This document shows positions 57,300 to 64,000 of a stretch of DNA of 64,000 nucleotides, in pieces. Where the stretch lies: contig NC_090446.1 of NCBI RefSeq assembly GCF_031143425.1, forward strand, positions 1,023,577,066-1,023,641,065, given 5' to 3'. A program made the translations under genes and the position numbers. Within the stretch, counting starts at the first letter, position 1. Each line of letters opens with the position of its first letter. The DNA is from Pleurodeles waltl (lineage: Eukaryota > Chordata > Amphibia > Caudata > Salamandridae). The notes under the pieces are model-generated. The model did no database searches. It saw only the letters and a list, made by a program, of their open reading frames with translations, and was not told where the DNA came from.

Positions 57300-57851
57300 C
57301 TTATTTCCAGTTTAAGATGTCTACATTGTGAAGGGTCCACGGTGACACCCAAGAGCAACCCTTCTCTGTATCTCGGGTGTTTTAGTTTTCCAACTCGACT
57401 GGTGCATGGGCTGCGACCTTCTGAACTTGACCTTGCTTGTTCTTTGGTTTGATTGGACAATCTTTGGCAAAATTACCTTTTCGCCCACATTAAAGACATT
57501 GTCCATTTTTTTGCGTAGGTCCTTTTCATCTTTGGTCAAATGTCTTCTGATGGTTCCAATTTCCATCGGTTCCGGCGTTCTTGCTGTCGGAGTTCTTGAG
57601 TCTCTGTTATCATGAACGCACCATGAATATTTTTCAATCTTTTTGTGCCTTCCTTTACGTTCTACTAAACGATGATCAAGTCTCAAGACAAGATTTATTA
57701 ATTCTTGACAGTCTGTAGGTTGTGGGTCGATTTGCACTAAGATATCTTTTAATTCCTCTTTGAGTCCCTTGTAAAACAAGACTGCTTTTTTTTCTTCAGG
57801 CCAGGATGTCTCGGCAACCAGCCGGTTAAAGTTGGCTAAATACGACACTGA
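57300..57851 (-). pseudogene. Gypsy gag remnant, cut by Harbinger H3
   Basis: The frame 57851-57321 has LANFNRLVAETSWPEEKKAV and LKEELKDILVQIDPQPTDCQ, as in Ty3/Gypsy capsid regions. A zinc-knuckle-like stretch lies near 57455-57500 in another frame, with a stop and Asn in the usual His position. The N-terminal part is missing because H3 starts at 57852. Confidence 0.75.
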
Positions 57852-57960
57852 GGGGGTCATTCCAACCTCGGCGGTAAAAGGCGCTTACCGCCGTGCAGAA
57901 GACCGCCATAACACCGCCGCAGCCGCGGTAAACCGCCACGGTCATTCTGACCCACAACAG
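57852..57960. repeat. H3 terminus with clustered CCGCC/GGCGG motifs
   Basis: After the terminal repeat there are at least eight ACCGCC or GGCGGT words in about 90 bases, and an inner copy of the terminal word (GGTCATTCTGACCC near 57939). The H1 right end has the same arrangement. Such clusters are candidate binding sites for the element's Myb-like proteins. Confidence 0.6.
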
Positions 57961-58440
57961 GCAAACCGCCAAAATACAGACATCCACAAAAGTCCGCCAC
58001 ACCAAAGGGCAGCGAGAAACCGGCGATGACCAAACCTCCACCGTCACGCCAACAGAAATACGCCCACACTATCACGACACACGAATCCACGCGGCGGTCT
58101 TTCAACCGCAGTATTCCATTGGCGGTACACACCGCCGCGCTCAAAATACACACACATATACAAAACACAGCCACATTGGATAAATCGAAATACACACACC
58201 TGATACACATACACACACCACTCCCACACAACCAACACAATATAAAACACACACCCACATCACCCACAAACCCCTACTCCTAGAGATTCTGGAACACGCA
58301 CAGAGATAAGAGACCCGAGCACCTAGACGCGCAATTCACTGTCACCCAGCAATATTACCACGCACTTCAAACTACACACCAATATACATCACCACACTTA
58401 GCACCACACAATCCACCCCACACATCACCCAAACCACCCC

Positions 58441-59942
58441 ATGGCACCGCAAAGACACCCCAGGTTTTCTGAGGCTGAACTCAGGGTCATGGTGAAAGAA
58501 ATTGTACGGGTAGAGCCACAGCTCTTCGGGACACAGGTGCAGCACACCACCATTGCCACGAAGATGTAGCTATGGAGCAGAATAGTGGACAGGGTCAACG
58601 CTGTGGGACAGCACCCAAGAAATCGGGACGACATCAGGAAGCAGTGGAAAGACCTACGGGGGAAGGTGCTTTCCATGGTATCCAGGCACAACATCGCGGT
58701 GCAGCGGACTGGCGGCGAACCCCCACCTAGTCCCCCAGAATTTACAACATGGGAGGAGCAGGTCTTGGCGATCCTTCATCCTGAGGGCCTCGCAGGAGTA
58801 GGCGGAGGAATGGACTCTGGTAAGTCAAATCTTAACTACTTCATCCCCCCAACCCCACCAGCATGCCAACTCATACCCCCACCCTCACCCCCACCCCATC
58901 ACACCTACTCCTTGCAAATGTCTTACCCTCACAACCCACCCATCCCAACACCAAGCCCTGCATGCGACCACAAAGCATGAACACCCATCACCTAAGCATG
59001 CCCACTGCACATACCCATCCCCCCCCAAACCACTGTCACAAAAGCCCCCACACAGGAGTGCAAGCACAGGCGTACACGGGCACCCACCCATTGCATGCTA
59101 TGGCACACACAGAAGCAATAATCATACTTTTATACCCCTGCAGGACCCGAACGCCACGTCACCGCGCAGGAGGGTCCACAAATGTCCACTCCACCCCCAG
59201 AAGAGGCCCACAGTGATGACAGCACCTCTGTCTCCCAAGATCTAGATGACCAGCCCGGCCCATCGGGGACCTCTGGACAGTCGGTTCCCCTCAGACAGCC
59301 ACAGGCCACAGCAGACCTTCCCCCCTCTGGGAACACCAGCACAGCACCCACCCAGCGGGCCCATATCTCTGTCCCCAGGACACGCCAATCAGCGGTGTGT
59401 CCACCACTACAGGGCACCCAGGGTAACCCACCACCCCAACAACAACAGGGACCTGGGGGCAGTGGTAGTGGGCACACAGTCCAGGGGACAAAGGCACAGG
59501 GAAACAGGGGAACTGGGAGGGCTGCTGTGCGACAGGGGGGGACAGGCCCGGGGAATCCACCCTCCACGAGGCCCTCTCCTCCATCATGGGAGCATACCAC
59601 CACTCCCAGGAGACGATGGCGACGGTCCTGGCAAGGTTTCAGGAGATCCAGCTTCTGCAGGAGCAACAGTATATGGGGTTCAGGGAAGAACTAAGAAACA
59701 TCAGTACCGCCATGGGCACCATCGTAGTGGCTCTGAATCAGGTAGTCACCACATTGCGGGACACTGTTGCACCACAAAGGGCCCCTGACACTAGCATGGA
59801 CCAAGAACTGCCTACCACCTCCGCCGGCGCTAGTGGACAGGAGGCCCCGACACAAGACCAACAGGCCACCAGAACCCCACCCCCTGCAGAAGGAGAACCA
59901 CCCCGCAAGCGGGCCCTGAGATCCAGGAAGAAGACAGAGTAA
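58441..59942 (+). pseudogene. Harbinger H3 Myb1, broken by a stop and a shift
   Basis: Exon 1 is 58441-58819 (379 bases, intact donor CTCTG|GTAAGT) and exon 2 is 59144-59942 after TATACCCCTGCAG. The SANT-like core reads MAPQRHPRFSEAELRVMVKE, then TTIATKM followed by a TAG at 58567-58569 where other copies have GAG, then RIVDRVNAVGQHPRNRDDIR. In exon 2 one base is missing near 59541, after AGGGGGGG. The helical region (MGAYHHSQETMATVLARFQE) and basic tail (PPRKRALRSRKK) are intact after that. It ends TAA. Confidence 0.82.
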
Positions 59943-60156
59943 GAGGCCAAGACCCCCGCCAGCAAAGGATACCTCCCTGATTGTCATCCCACTGTCCCAC
60001 ATTGACACCCTGTCCAACCTTACACTGCCCCTGCTCCACTTTCCACAGGCATCTGGACAATGCACCTGTGATACTGATAGTCTGGAGTCTGCCATGGACA
60101 ATCCTCCACCATCACACCTCAACGATTTGCAACCACCCACCAATTTAGAGCACTGT

Positions 60157-60162
60157 AATAAA
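60157..60162 (+). terminator. Poly(A) signal of H3 Myb1
   Basis: AATAAA 215 bases after the Myb1 stop, at the same spacing as in H1. Confidence 0.55.
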
Positions 60163-60450
60163 CACACTGATTGCATAAAACAATCTGGAGTCTGGCTGTG
60201 ATTTTGTACAAATGTATTAGACATTACCGTGCCAAATGGCATATTCACATTGTGATGCCAACATACCAATGTCACACAGCTGTAGTCCATGGGGAAATAA
60301 AGCAGATGTCACGCAGTGGGGCCCACATCTCTGAAATCGGAAGGGAAAGTCACAACTCAGTTACCATACACTGGGGGAAAAGGACAGACAGTAGAGAGGT
60401 AGTAGGGGTTAAGTATATGTAATATGCCGGTGTGGATTCTTACCTGTGTG

Positions 60451-61486
60451 TCATTGAAAATACTGCTGTATTACTGTGTTCCTGTTCTCTATGTCGTCCT
60501 CTTCGCCTTCCTCCTCTTCACTCTCCACAGGCTCCACAGCTGCTACAACACCACCATCTGGACCATCCTCCTGCAGAAAAGGCACCTGGTGTCGCAAAGC
60601 CAGGTTGTGAAGCATACAGCAGGCCACGATGATCTGGCACACCTTCTTTGGTGAGTACATTAGTGATCCACCAGTCATATGGAGGCACCTAAACCTGGCC
60701 TTCAGGAGGCCGAAGGTCCGCTCGATCACCCTCCTAGTTCTCCCATGGGCCTCATTGTACCGTTCCTCTGCCCTTGTCCTGGGATTCCTCACTGGGGTCA
60801 GTAGCCATGACAGGTTGGGGTAACCAGAGTCTCCTAATAGCCACACACGGTGCCTCTGGAATTGACCCATCATGTAAGGGATGCTGCTATTCCGCATGAT
60901 GTACGCATCATGCACTGACCCAGGAAACTTGGCATTAACATGGGAGATGTACTGGTCAGCCAAACAGACCATCTGGACATTCATGGAATGATAACTCTTC
61001 CTGTTCCTGTACACCTGTTCACTCCTGCTGGAGGGGACCAAAGCAACATGTGTCCCATCAATGGCACCAATGATGTTGGGTATATGTCCAAGGGCATAGA
61101 AATCAGCCTTCACTGTAGCCAAATCCCCCACCTCAGGGAAGACGATGTAGCTCTGCATGTGTTTGAGCAGGGCAGACAACACTCTGGACAACACCTTGGA
61201 AAACATGGGCTGGGACATCCCTGATGATATGGCCACTGTTGTTTGAAATGACCCACCTGCTAGGAAATGGAGTACTGATAGCACCTGCACTAGAGGGGGG
61301 ATCCCTGTGAGTTGGCGGATTGGTGACATCAGGTCTGGCTCCAACTGGGTACATAGTTCCTGTATAGTGGCTCGGTCAAGCCTGTATGTCAGTATGACAT
61401 GTCTTTCCTCCATTGTTGACAGGTCCACCAGCGGTCTGTACACAGGAAGATTTCTCCATCTCCTCGCATGTCCCAGCGGACGGTGC
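60451..61486 (-). CDS. Harbinger H3 transposase, catalytic exon, intact
   Basis: Open from the acceptor CGTCCTTCATAG (exon starts 61486) to the stop at 60451. DDE motifs are intact: GAIDGTHVAL, GDSGYPNLSW and RRVIERTFG. The N-terminal block YRPLVDLSTMEERHVILTY and the acidic C-terminus ending VIQQYFQ match H1. The in-frame ATG at the H1 start position is AGA here, which supports initiation in an upstream exon (beyond the window) and not in this exon. The open frame extends upstream to 61680, but that part resembles intron. Convergent with Myb1. Confidence 0.88.
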
Positions 61487-61949
61487 CTATGAAGGACGAC
61501 AGCGAGCACAGAGTCAAACAACCCACAGGTACGTAACCACAGCTTGCACATAACACGATTCCCAATGCATTGAATGGCTTGTATGAGTGTCGATGCAAGG
61601 CCTAGGTATGTGTGACGCAGTAGAAAATAAGGCATGTGGGCCCTTGAAATGGCGGCTGCCTGACCTGTGAAGTGCGACAATGGGATGTGAGGTCAATGCG
61701 CTGGCGTGGGACACCGTGGCGGTAGGCGGTCGAAGACCGCGGCGCAAAGCTGCATTGGTTAATATTGAACTCTATGGGTCTCAGGAGCCAATGACGATGT
61801 GCGCCGGCGGTCGCGGTACGCACCGCCGCGGTACGCACCGCCGCTGCCGTGACCGCCATTTTCTATCTACTTAATCACTCGATACCTGATCTTCCACAGG
61901 AGAGGACCTACACTGCAAGTGCTGCTGTGACCACGGTCTGGAAGAGACA
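61487..61949. promoter_or_regulatory. Divergent region between H3 transposase and Myb2
   Basis: Contains GGTACGCACCGCCGC twice in tandem (about 61816-61846) next to CGCCGGCGGTCGCG, a cluster conserved in H1 and H2. CACAG|GTCAG on the transposase strand (near 61665) is a conserved donor-like site. The region likely drives Myb2. Confidence 0.5.
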
Positions 61950-64000
61950 ATGGCTCATGCGACTGGGGAAAGGGCCCCTGCCTTCACTGCTCAGGAGTTG
62001 GAGAAACTCGTGGATGGGGTCCTCCCCCAGTATGCGCTACTCTACGGTCCTCCAGACCAACAGGTAAGTACACTGGGACCATGCTTTGTGGCCAATGCCT
62101 GTGTTGAGTGGGGTGGATGAAAGATGGTGGGTAGGGGAGCGATTGAGGCATGCATCAAACGACGGATGAGAGCATGTGCCACATGGCAAGGGTGGGGATG
62201 GGGGGGCCACTCACATTGAACATGCAGAAGGTGATGATTATTCTTCTCTCCCTGTACATGTCACATAGGTCAGCGCCCACCAGAAAATCGCTATTTGGCA
62301 TGCCATCGCCAAGGACGTCCGGACCCTGGGGTTCCACAAGAGACGGGGCACCCACTGCAGGAAGAGATGGGAGGACATCCGACGCTGGAGCAGGAAGACG
62401 GCGGAGGCTCAGCTGGGGATGGCCTCCCAACGTAGGAGGGGTGCCAGTCGTACTTTGACCCCCCTGATGTCCCGGATCCTGGCGGTGGCCTACCCCGATT
62501 TGGATGGGCGCGTGAGGACATCACAGCAGACACAAGGGGGTGAGTACACTCAAATCCTGGTGACTTTGCGCGCAGTGGAGGTGTCTGGGTGGGGGAGGAG
62601 GGCTGTGGGTATCCCTAGGCCAGGGCGATATCTGTAGGCTAGGCCCCTCCGTAAGGCATGGCCCTGTGGCCCCGCCCCCCACCTCTGTAGGGTGCCAAGT
62701 GCAGCTATTCATTGCCCTGTGTCATGTATGTGAGCAGAGGTCACCCATAGGCTTGTAGGCCATGTCCCACAGATTGCGTAGTCGACCCCAAGTGCGCAGC
62801 GTAGTGCAGGGGGCTTCTGTGTCTGTCCTGTCCGCCAACGGTGTCGCCAATGCATGCACTCAACATTTCTTTATTTTTCCCCACCCCCCTTTTTTTGTTG
62901 TCTTCCTGTTCATTTGTGCATTAGCATCATCAGGCGGAGGAGAAGTGGCATCGGAGCACGAGGGAGCTGCATCTCACATGGCCATGGCGGGCCATGCAAC
63001 TGACTCGGATTTTACCAGTGAGACGGAGGGCGAGGGGAGCTCCACAGCGGGGACTCGTGCGGATGTCAGTGACAGCGACTCGTCCTCTGAAGGGAGCTCC
63101 CTTGTGGTGGTGGCAACATCCGTGCCCCCCGCTACAACAGGTACAGCCGCCACCCAGCGCACCAGCCCCGCCCTCCCAGCAGCCCCTCAGCGTTTGCCCC
63201 GTGCCTGCTCACCCAGGAAGGTGGGCATCTCCTTCGCCCCAGGCACCTCCGGCCCTGCCCCTGTCACCCCTGCTGCCCTCAGTGAGGAGGTCATTGACCT
63301 CCTGAGGACGATCATTGTTGGGCAGTCTACCCTTTTGAATGCCATCCAGGGTGTAGAAAGGGAGGTGCACCAGAGTAATGCATACCTGGAGGGCATTCAT
63401 TCGGGTCAGGCTGCCCATCAGCGATCGTTCAACACTCTGGCCTCAGCACTGATGGCAGCAATTGTCCCTGTCTCTAGCCTCCCCCCTCCAACTTCCTCCA
63501 CCCAGACCCAATCCCCTGTACCTCTGCCTATCCCAGACACACCATCAGACCAGCCTGTACACACCTCAACACCCAAGGGAAGCTCATCCAGACATAAGCA
63601 CCACACATCACACAAGCATTCACACAAGCAACATCCACATACAGACATACCAACACCCACTGCCTCCACTGTGTCCCCCTCCTCCTCGTCTCCCTCCTCC
63701 CTCCCTGTCACGTCTCCACTCACACCTGCATGCACAACATCTTCAGCCACTACGTCCATCACCAGCACACCCACCAGAACCCCCCGCACACGTGCAGTCA
63801 CCACCCCCACTACCATTCACACGTCCCCTGTGTCCTCTCCCAGTGTGTCTGTCACCCCCTCTTCCAAGATACACAAACGCAGGCAGCCACCCACCCAACA
63901 GCCATCCACCTCACGACAGCCTCCAGCCCAAGCACCTGCACCCAAAGACACTAGACTTCAAACTCCTACAACCACAACCTCTTCCACCACTCCCATACCT
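61950..64000 (+). CDS. Harbinger H3 Myb2: apparently intact, runs past the window end
   Basis: Exon 1 is 61950-62063 (114 bases, CAG|GTAAGT), exon 2 is 62269-62539 (271 bases, before GTGAGT) and exon 3 runs from 62925 to beyond 64000. The phases agree. The protein has a SANT/trihelix-like domain (FTAQELEKLVDGVLPQY, IWHAIAKDVRTLG, CRKRWEDIRRWSRK), a conserved basic block (SRTLTPLMSRILAVAYPDLD), an acidic Ser-rich linker, GISFAPGTSGPAPVTPAA, a helical region (EEVIDLLRTIIVGQSTLLN) and a Ser/Thr/Pro/His-rich tail. I found no stop or shift up to the edge. Exon 3 keeps the 58 bases lost in H1. The role as a DNA-binding partner of the transposase is inferred. Confidence 0.75.

Larger units (their letters stand above)
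51603..57851 (-). mobile_element. Ty3/Gypsy chromodomain retrotransposon, decayed and nested
   Basis: On the minus strand, gag, protease, reverse transcriptase, RNase H, integrase, chromodomain and a 3' LTR follow in the Ty3/Gypsy order. The chromodomain places it among the chromoviruses. It inserted into Harbinger H4 and was itself interrupted by a solo LTR (53357-54366), a hairpin MITE (55791-56395) and Harbinger H3 in gag (from 57852). The 5' LTR would be beyond the window. Stops and shifts are spread through all genes, so the element is inactive. Confidence 0.9.
57852..64000. mobile_element. Harbinger H3: three-gene transposon, subfamily I, running off the window
   Basis: The left end is GGGGGTCATTCCAACCTCGG, inserted in Gypsy gag next to TGA (57849-57851, probable target duplication). 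Myb1 (plus), transposase (minus) and Myb2 (plus) are in the same order and polarity as in inverted H1. The transposase and Myb2 look intact, and Myb1 is damaged. The right end and the predicted transposase first exon lie beyond 64000. It is probably the youngest Harbinger here. Confidence 0.9.

Noticed and set aside
61487..61680. Extending the H3 transposase start to 61680
   Set aside because: This upstream part aligns with the intron and 5' regions of H1 and H2, lies before a conserved acceptor, and begins with TTG, not ATG.
1..64000. Host gene exons or tRNA genes
   Set aside because: I looked for exon-like frames with splice sites outside the elements and for tRNA-like folds and found none I could support. 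A database search could still reveal short exons.

Overview
The window looks like intergenic or intronic DNA from a giant-genome salamander, most likely a newt (Salamandridae; Pleurodeles waltl is my best guess). That guess rests on several multi-gene PIF/Harbinger DNA transposons, long CpG-rich LTRs with 80-base internal tandem repeats, an L1-type LINE and a chromodomain Ty3/Gypsy element. I found no convincing host protein-coding exon, no tRNA and no functional rRNA gene. Nearly everything recognisable is a transposable element or the remains of one, often nested.

Layout. 1-7493: unassigned sequence, an 80-base degenerate tandem repeat, a complete solo LTR (1130-3466, target duplication GTGCA) and two diverged LTR-like pieces. 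7494-16640: Harbinger H1, subfamily I. 16641-17766 and 26653-26760: the two halves of an LTR-like repeat split by Harbinger H2 (17767-26649, subfamily II, target duplication ATA). 27541-33691: a full-length but decayed L1. 33692-48070: mostly unassigned sequence with LTR-like blocks, a cluster of perfect hairpins (about 36060-36745) and a diverged 28S rRNA pseudogene (44072-44612). 48075-64000: a nested stack. An L1 fragment was hit by Harbinger H4, H4 was hit by a Ty3/Gypsy element on the minus strand, and the Gypsy element was hit by a 1-kb solo LTR (in integrase), a 605-base MITE made almost wholly of consecutive perfect hairpins (in reverse transcriptase) and Harbinger H3 (in gag, running off the right edge).

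The large Harbingers encode three proteins, not the usual two. (1) A DDE transposase. (2) Myb1, a SANT/Myb-like protein convergent with the transposase. (3) Myb2, a second SANT/Myb-like protein with a long Ser/Thr/Pro-rich tail, divergent from the main transposase exon. Comparing copies suggests that the transposase has a small first exon next to the far terminus, joined in phase to the catalytic exon across an intron of about 5.1 kb that contains the whole antisense Myb2 gene. The catalytic exon is intact in H1 and H3, and Myb2 in H3 is open to the window edge. Myb1 is disabled in all four copies, so any mobility would need Myb1 supplied in trans. The hairpin MITE carries subfamily I ends and a 3-base target duplication, as expected for a non-autonomous passenger of this system.
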